This document shows, piece by piece, positions 43,893 to 54,607 of a stretch of DNA of 64,000 nucleotides; positions within the stretch are counted from its first letter, which is position 1, and each line of letters starts with the position of its first letter. A program made the position numbers and the translations under genes. The notes below the pieces were generated by a model. That model saw only the letters and a program-made list of their open reading frames with translations, was not told the DNA's origin and made no database searches. Origin of the DNA: Hypholoma sublateritium FD-334 SS-4 (lineage: Eukaryota; Basidiomycota; Agaricomycetes; Agaricales; Strophariaceae); the NCBI GenBank assembly GCA_000827495.1, contig KN817593.1, positions 124,001-188,000 on the forward strand. Direction: 5' to 3'.

Positions 43893-46364
43893 AATGGCCT
43901 CACGCTCAACTTTCAAGGGAGTTCGGCGAAAGCTCGTTCTTGCGTTCGATGTAGGAACCACATATAGCGGTATCTCATACAGGTTAGAACCTAGGATACT
44001 TGGTTGACATAGAAATTGACACCTTCTCAAATCATTTTGCCTCGATTACAGCATTCTCGATCCAGGACAGGTTCCCGAAGTGAAAGGAGTGACGAGGTAA
44101 GGTTCTATATACTCGGTACTAGAGGGTATATGTCCGATACACTTGCATGATCATTCACCCATCCTGCTATACAGATTTCCTGCGCACGAGCTTATCAGTG
44201 GCGCATCGAAAATACCAACCATAACGTATTACGATCCTCAGGGTAAAGTTCGAGCTGTGGGAGCAGAGGCGATAAGAGAGGGTATACAGGATCAAGCTGA
44301 AGATGAACGATGGGTGAAGGCCGAATGGTGCGCTGTGATCCTTTGATTCCTTATGATCCCTAACGCCGAAAACATCAGGTTCAAGCTTCACCTGCGCTCC
44401 CAATTCAGTCCAGGAGCAGGACAGGAGGTCTCTGACAAAATTCCTTCACTTCCACTCAACAAAACGGTCGTCGAAGTGTTCGCAGATTTCCTTGCCTACC
44501 TCCTCCAATGCGCCTCAGAATACATTCAAGAAACCCATCCGAACGGTGTTCACCTCTGGGCGTCGCTGAAAGGGCAGATCGACTATGTTCTTTCACATCC
44601 AAATGGCTGGGAAGGTACGCAGCAGAGTCAGATGCGTAGTGCTGCTATTCTGGCCGGACTCATTCCGGACACACCTGCGGGGAATGCGAGGCTGTCATTC
44701 GTGACTGAGGGAGAGGCTAGCTTACACTTTGCTATTCAGAATGGCCTCCCTCCCGGCGCGATTGAGGTATTCATATATATATGAGCTCACTAAAAGACCT
44801 ACTCAGTGGTGTCATCTGTCGCAGAAGGGTGAAGGGGTCATTATTGTTGACGCCGGAGGAGGTACCATTGATATCAGCTCTTATAGAAAGAACACAACCA
44901 CAGGCAACTTTGAGGAGATAACTGCACCGAAATGTGGGTATGCATACTTCTCTCGCCTTCTATCGAACTGAATATATCCAAGGTCACTTCCATGGCTCCG
45001 TCTTCATCACGCTCGAAGCCGATAAATTCCTTGAAGGTTTGTCGGCGTATACCCTGGGTTTAAAACAGTTTTACCCATCTTCTAGGCTATCTTGCGGACT
45101 CCTCTTTTTCTGACGATATTGAGCACATTGTTACCTGTTTTGATAAAACCACGAAACTGCGATTCAGAAATACGCAAGAGCCGCAGTACATCAAATTTGG
45201 ATCGAGTCGCGACCATGATCCAACCTGCAACATTCGGTCGGGACAGCTCAAGCTTACGGGGTGAGCATAATAATGATAACTATTTTATGAGCGGACAATT
45301 CACAGATGACAGGACCGATGTTGCATCTTTCTTTGAACCGTCAATCGAGTGTATCGTCAAAGCTGTGGTGGAGCAGCAGCAGAGTGCCCATAAACCCATT
45401 TCTGTGAGCGTTTCACCAATTGAGGTGCACCCCCTTGATTGACAGCGTTGAAGCATGTAGTACTTGTAGGGGGGCTGGCTGCTAGCGATTACGTATTTCA
45501 GAAGGTCAAAACCCTTGCGCCTGGCAATCTAAATATCATGCGACCTGAGAGCCATGTGTTCGTGCAACTTGAAGCTACCGAACCTCAGCGTTATGGCTGA
45601 CAGGCTGGTGCTCTCTTATAGGAACAAAGCCGTCTCGGACGGTGCAATTTCGTTCTACCTCGATCACTTCGTGCGCGCGCGAGTTTCGAAGCTCACTTAT
45701 GGAACTTTCATCGACGTCACATATAGACCCGACCTCCCGGACCACCGTAATCGTGCTTCAAAAGTGTTTGTCGCGGCCTCGGGAGACAAGCTAATCCGGG
45801 GCGCGTTTGACGTAATTCTGTCCAAGAACACCCAGGTTTTAGAGACACAAGAGTTCAGAAAGTCTTATTGGAAAGAACGGCGCTCCAGGAAAGACCTGAA
45901 GAGTAGTTCTGTTGCCATCTGGTGCTATCGCGGGCCTTTGGAAAAACCCCGGTGGGAAGATGTTGATACTGGCAAGTATTTCTCTTTCGTTGAATTTCGT
46001 TCCACACTGAAAAGCACTGCGTTAGAAAATTATACAAAGCTATGCATTGTTGACATAGATCTAGGAAATCTCCCGTGTAATTCTGCAAAAGATAGTACGG
46101 GCGCAAAATTCTATCGGGTGTATTATGATGTTGTATTGATATTTGGCTTGACGGAACTTCGAGCGCAAATTGCTTGGTTGGACACCGAGGTATGGTTTGT
46201 AGCTTAATTGCTACAATTATATGCTGACTGCGCTATCTACACTTAGAAGGTGGAGCACATGTATGTGGTGTTATTCCAGTATAATGGGTATTGCCTTGCT
46301 AATACCTCCGTGTATGAAAATTTGTAGGACCGAAGCAAGAATTATCTATGATGCTGATGGTTAG
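43893..46364 (+). CDS. Hsp70/HSPA12-like ATPase (copy C)
   Basis: Multi-exon gene with the same plan as copies A and D. It begins MASRSTFKGVRRKLVLAFDV and continues SILDPGQVPEVKGV, KIPTITYYDPQGKVRAVGAE, EVFADFLAYLLQCASEYIQ, SHPNGWEGTQQSQMRSAAI, GVIIVDAGGGTIDISSY, FIKFGSSRD-like strand material, VVLVGGLAASDYVFQ and NKAVSDGAISFYLDHF, then EDVDTENYTKLCIVDID. It ends TEARIIYDADG with TAG at 46362-46364. The intron at 45972-46025 has a GC donor (GCAAGT). It appears intact. Function unknown; the family is expanded in mushrooms. Tandem with A and remnant B on the same strand. Confidence 0.85.
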
Positions 46365-46669
46365 CAACTCCAGGTGATTACTGGCAGACGTTGTATTCCG
46401 TACATGTAACCCATTGTATTTCCAAAAATTTCTTCAAGTAAGATAAGACCAGCCAAATACTCTTCCCAATATATATAGTTCAAGAGCTTTTCGATGCTCG
46501 TTACAAATGAATATATATCAATTAACTAACAGTCACTTCCAATACTTTTTCTGTCGTGCTTTTTGTACATCTCCCATGGAAAATATGAGAGCAGGCGTAT
46601 ATGACACTGGCTCTCCAATACGATATAACGCTATCACTCAGGCAAGTACAAACTAATGGGTCAACTCAG
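46365..46669. other. Intergenic stretch
   Basis: AT-rich 3' flank of copy C and 3' side of the MIT gene. No gene seen. Confidence 0.5.
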
Positions 46670-46966
46670 CTATACGGCCGCGGCAGGAGGTGCAACTTGG
46701 CAAGCCTTGCACAGTATTTCTATCCGATTCCGATAGGAATCGCGGACTGCCACCAGCCTCTCCACTTCTTCAAACTTTTCTCTGTCGCCCACATCTCGCT
46801 CCTCACGGCTATTTTCGATGCTTGAGGCGATGGCGGCATTGAGCAATTTCAGGCTGCGGGCGTAGGCGTTGATAGCGCCTGTCATATCTTTGCCGCTGGT
46901 GTCGAGCTCCACTGCACGGCGGGCCTGTCCGAGGGCTACAACCAGAACATTCTCAATCGCGGGCCC
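46670..46966 (-). CDS. MIT-domain protein (5' end uncertain)
   Basis: From Met 46966 the frame reads MGPAIENVLVVALGQARRAV, then ELDTSGKDMTGAINAYARSL and KLLNAAIASSIE, ending AAAV at 46670, 98 residues. The alternation of Ala/Leu with AVE.D..G....AI.aYarSl.LL is the microtubule interacting and trafficking (MIT) three-helix bundle found in Vps4, spastin and related ESCRT partners. The frame is open upstream to about 46996. An upstream exon may start at 47166 (MAPRTCLATSHVNIHSHF) with a GTGAGC donor, but no acceptor joins it in phase. It may be a small MIT-only protein or a damaged 5' end. Confidence 0.6.
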   Translation of the reverse strand, partial: GPAIENVLVVALGQARRAVELDTSGKDMTGAINAYARSLKLLNAAIASSIENSREERDVGDREKFEEVERLVAVRDSYRNRIEILCKACQVAPPAAAV

Positions 46967-47166
46967 CATTCTGCGGTCACGGTTTGTCTCCTTCAAAGAA
47001 GTCTATGCGGGAGGTCAGGATGAGGAGGCCTTGTAAACGAATGCAATAAGATCAGTTAGACGCTCGACGCTCGACACTAGGACGGAGTGGGCTCGTAATT
47101 GTAGCTCACCTTTGAAGTGGGAATGAATGTTGACGTGGCTGGTGGCAAGGCAGGTGCGCGGAGCCA

Positions 47167-47729
47167 TTTGTAGCTTACTTTTAGGCTGTGAATGAGATAC
47201 GTAAAAATACTCTGCAGGGTGGGCGTCAGTCTGGGTACGTATTATTTAATGAGTTGACGGATCAAGGATCTAAGAGTAGCCGCGAACTACATATGCTCTG
47301 GCCCGTCGCACAAGTAAAGAACCTGTTAGAGTTGAAAAATATTTGGAATTATGTGAAAGTTCCTTATGAACTTCACATATGAGTGGGCAAATCATAAATT
47401 TTAATTGGACCATTATTCAACCATTATTGAGTACGTGTTGTGTCCTGACTGAGTATTGAATATTGAATATTCGAATCCTCAACTGTACCGTCACAATTTT
47501 TATATATTCTCGCATGTAAATACGATACTGATTGTTCCCGCCTTAACCAGAACGTGCATTTCACATAAGTAAATCATTCCAGCAGCACTCCGGTGCTTTT
47601 CAGGCTAAAGATTTCAGTCAGTTACATAAGGCGGCAATGTGAACTACAAAGGTATGTACAATTATTTCACAATTCTACTCAAAAAATCCCCATAAATGCT
47701 GTATAATATCCACTGTTAAAAAAATAGCC
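47167..47729. other. Intergenic stretch
   Basis: AT-rich sequence between two minus-strand genes. It includes TATTGAATATTGAATATTCG-like short repeats near 47450-47475. No gene is called. Confidence 0.5.
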
Positions 47730-49083
47730 TTATTCAAAATGTGTGAGGTCGTCCTCGTCTTCTCCCCGTGGAGCAATCCTAATAAACAGCTGGGAATTAC
47801 CGTTGACGCCGGCGCGCGACATCGTATCGTCGACGTCGCACTTGATTTCTACCCGCTCCTCCTCACCCTCCTCGTTCTCTCGATACAGAACATGATACAG
47901 TCTCGCCCTGTCGCTCAATCCGTCAGACGACTGCGCTTATGGACACATGGCCGCGGAAGGGAAGCTCACCGATAGTACTCGATCTCGAACGTCTTGCACG
48001 CCGCAGCAAGCACCTTGCCAACAGTGTGCCTGCCGCGCGTCTTGAACTGCGCGCTCACCTTTGCGTCGGGACCCGTGATGGAGATCTCGAAGCGCTGATC
48101 GCCATCTGTACCTCCGGCTTCTTTGCGTCGGCTTTTGCCGCCACGCTCAGCTGCTATGCAGGAAAAAATGTGAGGGGTAGTCGCGGGGGCCAGATGGTGG
48201 ATTTGGTACGCCACCTTTACTTGAAGAAGGGGTTCGCGCTGTAATGGCGCGCTCCTGTACCAGAGGGGCGGGATCTGCTTGTATATGAATACGATAGAAA
48301 CATATAAATAATCAAGAGGCAAAAATACCTGCTGCCTGCGGAGCTGGCTTCGGGCGAGGCTTGTTGTGAATAAGTGCCGTACCATCTTCGGTCGGGACCT
48401 TGTCTGTTACACCGCTCGCTCGACCTGCATAGGCGTTTACTTCCTCCTCGTCCTGCTCGTCTATTCGAGATTCGTATATTTCGCGATCACGGTCGTACGC
48501 GTTGATGGTCATGTATCCCTCGTCCGCCACTTCCGGCTCTACGCTTATCGGTGGTAGGGAGCTACTCCTCGAGGTGATCGAACTTTCTATTGCATCGTCG
48601 GCGTCTGAGGATAGGAAGTCGATATCTGAAGGGTGTACAGAGTGGTTTTCGGGCTCTAGCCGTGGCCGTAGCGTGGTGTCAGGATTACGATCTATATTTC
48701 AAGGTCGGGCATGGTATTTGAGGCCCGTTTCCATATAAGTGGGGAATCGTTCATGTACACACCTTGGGTATCCAAATGTTCGCCGACAGTTACTTCCACA
48801 TCGTCAAGGAGAGTGCACATCAACGAATACGCGCTCTCGTCGATCTCCACGCTCTGACCTTTGCACGCGTCGAGGGAGGAGGTATGCAATGAAAGGACGC
48901 TCTTGCTATCAAGTCTGAATGCACGTATGATCAGACTTATCATTTCCTAGTTGTCGTCAGCCATAGCCTCCGCCACTTCCGCCTGAATGTGCATACCGTG
49001 CGGTCCTCAGAAACACGTAGAAACTTGCGCTGCTTGTTGTATCGAAATACGCCGACTGCGATGTTTCCATCTGATTTTGACAT
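47730..49083 (-). CDS. Unrecognised protein with possible beta-grasp C-terminus
   Basis: Five exons, 49083-48997, 48946-48763, 48691-48329, 48153-47970 and 47907-47730, join in phase with GT-AG introns to 331 residues. The N-terminus (MSKSDGNIAVGVFRYNKQRK) is followed by a folded segment with ESAYSLMCTLLDDVEVTVGE. A disordered acidic middle holds PSDIDFLSSDADD and DEGYMTINAYDRDREIYES. A basic KSRRKE patch then leads to a C-terminal region RFEISITGPDAKV ... HTVGKVLAAACKTFEIEYY ... LYHVLY ... DDTMSRAGVNGNSQLFIRI. The strand-helix-strand order recalls ubiquitin-like folds, but this is inference without alignment. Typical relatives are unknown to me. Confidence 0.7.
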
Positions 49084-49973
49084 AGGATTGATAGTAGAGG
49101 TGATATACATGGCCAATAGTATGTGCACTTTCCAGGAATCCGTGTGAAGAGAGAACTGCGGGCCAAAAGAACAATCAGAGAAAGGGGAAGCAAACAAAAT
49201 CTGGCCAAACGCGTTCCCTTTCCGTGGTCACATGTTTCCCACGAAAACAAACAGACACCGAGGGAGGCCAGGGAGGCCCGGACCCCGGAATGTTCACTAT
49301 TTTAAGAGCATCTCCGCTTCTCCGGGCAATCTCCAGTCAGTGTTTGCGTATTTTCGGTAAAATCAGCGTACAATAAACGGTATATGACACGGACATATAT
49401 TTGATTCGAGATTGGGTGGTTGAAACATCAGGATTCGCAGCCAGTCAAGGATTGGTTAAGCATAAGTACAAAAGTTAACGGAAACATGTGCCTGTAATGT
49501 TGTATGATTGTTATTTTAAGGCAGCTCTGTGGGAGGAAGACACAGCTTACACACAGCATACAAATATGGGCATCTCAGTCGAATAAGAGCTTGATTTATT
49601 CGTGCCCACCCCGAGTCGCCCTTTTAACACTTCGCTGCAACTTCAGTACTTCAACGGTAGAAGGCAGGAAACCTCTTTCGATACACTTTTGAATCGTTCA
49701 TTTCCCTCAATAAGACCCAGGCCAGATAGTACGACTGCCAATATAAGAATGGAGAAATCAGCGAGCAAGTCCGAGGTGTGTATACTGATTGATAGCCTAT
49801 AAACAACCTATAAACCACGCAAAATAACCTATTCCACGCTAGGAACCGAGTTCAAATGTAACCGCAACCAGGTGAAGGATTTCAGTGATGCGTCCGCCGA
49901 GGTGTGAGGTTAACATGATGCCAGTCCCAGACTTACCGTCAGCGGATCGCCTGGCTCAACGAATCAGCTGGAT
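49084..49973. other. Intergenic stretch
   Basis: Divergent gap between the previous gene and the TPR-like gene. Short frames only. An acceptor-like CTTACCGTCAG near 49940 may precede the TPR frame and points to an unidentified upstream exon. Confidence 0.45.
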
Positions 49974-50891
49974 ATGTACTTGAAGCTTGGAATGTATAAG
50001 CAAGCGGAAGAAGTGATGGATGAAGCCTTGAAAGCCGTCAAATGGGTCCCCTGGTTCCTACTATCCGATTCCCGGGAGAAAGGACAAATTGTTCTCAGCA
50101 GGATTTTGTCTGCGAGGGGAAAGTTCGCCGAGGCGACCAAAGCCATCGAGAAATCATGCCAGAAAAGCGCGGCGACGGCGGATGTCGCGCTCTGGAGATC
50201 CGCGTTGGGATGCCGAGCAAACATCGCCCTTTCCACAGGAGACAAGGTCGTCGCTCGAATATATTATCAACAAGCATACGACTCGAGGGAGCTTCCCTTG
50301 AAGAATCCAAAGTCAGACGTGGAACAGAGGGTGACTGTAAATTGTACCATCAACGCACTCACGGGTCTATCGGAAGTCTTGCGCTACGAGTCTCCCGCCG
50401 AAAGCGCTCAATTGCTGCAGAAGGCCATGGATTTGGAGAACACCCTTAGCGGACCCGCACACTTCGCATGTCTCTCCCTGCAAAGTGTACGAGCTGCGGA
50501 CGACCAAGACTTCGAAGGGGCCCGACAGATCATGCTCAAAACCGGAAGCACCGGTACCACAGAAAGTAGGCTGTTATACATCTCAGCACGGACCGAGCTT
50601 CTAGCGGGGAACTACGCAGAATCGCGACTGCTCTTCCTCGAGGCGATTGCGCTGTCGGATGATGGTGTACGCCTCAAGGCCCGGTGCCTTCGTGCGCTCG
50701 GGGAAATCGCGCTTTTACAGAAGGACCAGCTCCGGGCGAACCAATATTTCGCCAAAACCATGTCCGCGTGTAATTCGATGGGGCTCATCCATCCTCGATT
50801 TCTTTATTCCCTCAGTTTTGCAGCGAAGTTCGACGACGCAGCGTTTCCCGGCTGGAAATCGTTCTATGAGAGCCATTACCCGGAAAAGTAG
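49974..50891 (+). CDS. TPR-like helical-repeat protein (possibly a fragment)
   Basis: A 305-residue frame of paired amphipathic helices. Segments such as MYLKLGMYKQAEEVMDEAL, ARGKFAEATKAIEKSC, NYAESRLLFLEAIAL and LRALGEIALLQKDQLRANQY show the Ala/Gly/Leu spacing of tetratricopeptide repeats. There is no catalytic domain. The frame is open upstream of the ATG to an acceptor-like site near 49940. In mushrooms such C-terminal TPR arrays often sit behind NACHT/NB-ARC or similar domains. None is found upstream here, so this could be an orphaned C-terminus or a stand-alone protein. Confidence 0.65.
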   Translation: MYLKLGMYKQAEEVMDEALKAVKWVPWFLLSDSREKGQIVLSRILSARGKFAEATKAIEKSCQKSAATADVALWRSALGCRANIALSTGDKVVARIYYQQAYDSRELPLKNPKSDVEQRVTVNCTINALTGLSEVLRYESPAESAQLLQKAMDLENTLSGPAHFACLSLQSVRAADDQDFEGARQIMLKTGSTGTTESRLLYISARTELLAGNYAESRLLFLEAIALSDDGVRLKARCLRALGEIALLQKDQLRANQYFAKTMSACNSMGLIHPRFLYSLSFAAKFDDAAFPGWKSFYESHYPEK

Positions 50892-51156
50892 TTTCGGTGG
50901 GCTTGATGGTCGGGAGGCGGGGCGAAAAGTGACAGTCATCCTACATAGAGTTAGTATATTGGAAGTTGCGAGATACGGATCCTGTCCATTTTGAAACCAT
51001 ATGCTTGGAATGATGCAGAGCGATATAAGCATAGCATTCGGACACAACGAGCGCCGACATAGCATAGATATACCCAACAGAGGCAGATATGCACAGAATA
51101 CACACATCATACACATCTCGATATTACTTCTTCTGCACTTTTTGCGCGGAGTGCCA

Positions 51157-51920
51157 TCATGCGCCGACTCCGATACTTCTGAGGTAATCCACCCGGTGAG
51201 GATTGACTTCTGTTTCATCGCTGCGGTTGTGGGGGATCCACTTCGGCTCATCCTGGTAATGAATTTGGATTAGGAAACGCACAAGCAAGCGGGAAGAGGG
51301 GGTGTTATGAACCTGGAAGAGGCGCATGGCCTGGATTTTGTTGCGCTCATCGAGTGTGAAGCGGTGATATATTCCCGCAGGGATGACAAGCAAGTCACCT
51401 GGCTCGACAGCGAGGCGGATCCACTCATCGGTGGGTGTTTCTGATTAAAAATAATAATGAGAAACTCGGAAAATGATATGTCTATGCACACCTCGCACGT
51501 CGAAAAATCCGCTCCCGGACAGAACGTAGCGTATTTCCTCATCCTCGTGCATGTGTCTGCGTAAATAACCTCATCAGACCGCAGCTCGCCTACCAGAACT
51601 CCCGGGCGCACTCTTCGAAGAACGTCTTCAGCTTCTGCTCGTAGATCTGCACCGCACTATACGTCAGCGGCCGCTGGACAGCCCGCTGAGGAAGTACGCA
51701 CCTCGCCCATGCCCTCCTTCGAGACATTGATCAAGTCCCTGTTCTTGTACCCCTGCTCCTTGGCCAACGCATCGATCTTGGGCTCGTGGTCGACTACCGG
51801 GATGGTCCAGTACTTCACGTTGATCGCTGAGAGGGTGGCATTTGACACCGGGCGCGATGGGACATAGTCGTGCGGGAGGCGCTGGTCTCCAGGAATGTTA
51901 TCGAAGTAATAGGCACGCAT
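51157..51920 (-). CDS. ADI1: Acireductone dioxygenase (ARD)
   Basis: Minus-strand gene of four exons starting [19 protein letters not shown], the typical ARD opening. The cupin metal site reads [18 protein letters not shown] with His, His and Glu ligands, and the fourth ligand lies in [14 protein letters not shown]. The tail [18 protein letters not shown] is also family-like. The intron before HMHED (about 45 nt, donor GTTCTG) had to be chosen to avoid a stop, and gives AREHMHEDEE. ARD converts the enediol acireductone to the 2-keto precursor of methionine, with Fe or Ni deciding the products, in the cytosolic methionine salvage pathway. It ends at 51157. Length is about normal (180-190 residues). 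Confidence 0.9.
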
Positions 51921-52358
51921 GATTGGGGTGGAAGAAGAGAGAGAGTCGGAGGTGCCCGAAGACGGAATCAAGACGCTCCGCAAATGTCACGAGGATGATG
52001 CCATATCGCCTCACGACTCTCGGCCAGTTCAAACTTCGAAGGGAAAGCTTTGGGAAAGCTTCATTATGCATTAACACTGATGCGCACAAAATGCTTATAA
52101 GCCGTCGGTGAAATCGAGAAAAAGATACTTTTATAGTGTAAGATGTAACATTGCGCTTTATTTTATTTGACAGTAAGTATTTTGTCTCTTGACCAATGGC
52201 TGGTCGTAGATTAGTTTGAGATTACTCGTAATATACAGCGTGCATGCAGAAACTAGGCAGGGTAGGTATGAGGTGTTACATGTTACATGTTACAGAAGTC
52301 CATTTCAAGTCCGTTGAGCAAGAGGTATAGTATAGAAGCGAAAGGTTGTTACGAACAT
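51921..52358. other. Intergenic stretch
   Basis: Upstream region of ADI1 up to the inverted-repeat element. AT-rich; nothing recognised. Confidence 0.5.
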
Positions 52359-54303
52359 CAGCAAAAGGGCAAATTGTCTTAAGCGTCTTATGGTCCTTAT
52401 TTTGGTCTTATTTGTCTTACATCAATCTTATTGCACTTAGGTCTTAATGGCGCCAGAACCAAGATACTAAGATACCACTAAGTACCATAAGTAGATGCTA
52501 AGAAGAAAATAAGACGAGATGAAGGAAAAAAATTGGCGCAGCGCCGCCTCCACCCCTTGTCATGTGCTAGCCAACCGGGCGCGAGCTAAGTATGTGCGGG
52601 TCCCGCAGACATTGCACTGTCACTTGCGTCGCTCGTGCAGACCGTTATCATGTTCGAGTAGGCTGTGACCAATCGTAGTGGCGTTATGCAGCCGTGCGCA
52701 AGAGTACTCTGCAATACAGAAGAGAGTGTAGCGGCGGAGGCAACTACCGCGACGCCCGGGACAGCATATAGAGCACACGCCCGCCGCTGCGCAATGCGCA
52801 TTCCTGGAATTTATCCAAACGTGAGCAGAAAGCCAGCAGGCGAGATAGCCCTTTTAGTCAGGCTGTGGCTGGGGAGCTATGCCACTGAAGCCGCCGCCGG
52901 CCGTCGGGTGCTGGTGCTAGTGCTAGTACTAGTAGCGATGATCATTTGCGCGAGCTGGGCGGTGGCGAACGTCGAAATCCCACTGCGCCGCCTGCAGGCG
53001 GCAGCGACGCAGTGCGTGGTGGCAGGTGAGTTAACGGAGGCGGATCGCTGATTATGCAGCGACCTGGCAGTGAGGGCGACGGCGGTGATAGCGGGAGCAG
53101 AGCTGCACAATATTTGGCAGTGCGATACACATGACGAAGTGCTTTCAACCAGCCCTAAAGATAGTTGAATTTCGAAATAGGTAAATTTCCCACTGTGACC
53201 CAGAATAGCGCGGACACGTCACCGTTACGCGCCTCACCACAAACCACCATCCACCGCTGCGACCCGCTACGACACTGACCCCGCCTACCCGCCAGCTACG
53301 TTTAGTGGTATGTAACTGCAATCGCCATATTGTGCCGCAGAAGGACCGCATCGCCGCAATGGATGGCACCTGTAGCCCACCGTCTATGCGCCCCAACCCC
53401 GTGGCCCCAAGCGTGCTGAAACCCAACTCAAGCTAGCCCAGTCCAGGCACTGGCTGTATAGCCTGACAAAGGTGCGTTGGAGACGCAGAAGTTGTGCCGC
53501 TGCCGTTGCTGCCGCCGCCGCTCCCTGTCTGGACTCTGTAGCAGGGGTCTATCTACCTGCTTACTGGACGGCGGCCGTAGCAGCAGCAATGTGCTGCACG
53601 GCCTTGCAATGAGTGTGGCTGACCAAGAACTCTCATAGGTTCCCCCGCTCACGAGCACCGAGCCACTGTTTCGCCAGGCACCAGCTGCAGCCGCAGCCGC
53701 ATCCCTGCTGGTGCCAAGTTCAACGGCGCCATAACGACGAAAGACGGCAAGTCTACCGACGCGGGCGAGAATTGCGAGCGCCCATCGACAAGCATGACGC
53801 GGTACGCAGTACCTTCGGTTGCAGACGTTTAGCCGGCTGAGGCGTCGGCAGTGGAGCATGCTGAGGTGGAGAAAGAAGCGAAAAAGGGAGTTCGAAGACA
53901 GGTAAGGTGGTATCGCTGACTCCGCGCCGGTCGAGGAGGTAGAGAAGGTCGATGCGAAGACGCGAGGATGTTCCACACTATCCCCAAGGCCGAGCTGAGA
54001 TGGTGGTGAGTTGTAGATAATGGTAGATATGATTATTTCTGTAGTTCGTAGACTTCCAATACATCTGTTTTATTTTTCCATGAATCCCGTTATGCATGTC
54101 TGAATATGATCTGAATGTGATCTTATACGTCTGTACACAGTTCTTATGATCTTAATAAAGGCTTTTTTAAGAGAAGCGTCTTGAGCCAGAAAGGGGCCCC
54201 CATTTGGCCAGACAATATTCTTAGCGTCTGGAGCGTCTTAGATAAGCGATAAGACGGGCAAAAGACGGGTTAAGACGGGTTAAGACGGATTGCCATTTTG
54301 CTG
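52359..54303. mobile_element. Candidate inverted-repeat element with TCTTA subterminal motifs
   Basis: The left end begins CAGCAAAAGGGCAA and the right end, read in reverse complement, begins CAGCAAAATGGCAA. Both continue into repeated CGTCTTAA/GTCTTA words (left about 52376-52450, right about 54165-54295). Between them lies about 1.9 kb of GC-rich sequence with no convincing transposase; a 182-codon minus-strand frame at 53428-53976 has no recognised domain. CAG...CTG ends resemble hAT elements, but I find no 8 bp target duplication. It could be a non-autonomous or decayed element. Confidence 0.5.
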
Positions 54304-54607
54304 ATGAAGCGACGTGGCAATGGCAGTTGCATATGTACAGAACAGGAAGTGAGTGGATAGATGTATGGATGGCATAAAGATATCAGTCGTAGGGAAGTCG
54401 AATGATGGAGTCATGGTTGACATTGGCGAACAGAAAGGTAATATACAGCTGTCGTAGTAGTCCTCGACATAGCATTTTGGTATCGTCTAAAAGAAAGTAA
54501 TACCGCGGGCCAATCGCGGCATCATCTTGCCTTGAAATTAGTCATAGCGCAGTTTAAGAGCGGTGAACCAGGCGGGAGGATGTCACCGGGAGAGGAAAAC
54601 ACGGGCC
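54304..54607. other. Intergenic stretch
   Basis: Short gap after the inverted-repeat element; 3' flank of the membrane-protein gene. Nothing recognised. Confidence 0.5.

Noticed and set aside
53428..53976. 182-codon minus-strand frame inside the inverted-repeat element
   Set aside because: No transposase or other domain seen; reads as low-complexity GC-rich sequence, so not called as a gene.
52359..54303. Firm hAT assignment of the inverted-repeat element
   Set aside because: The CAG...CTG ends fit, but no 8 bp target duplication or transposase was found, so only a candidate is reported.
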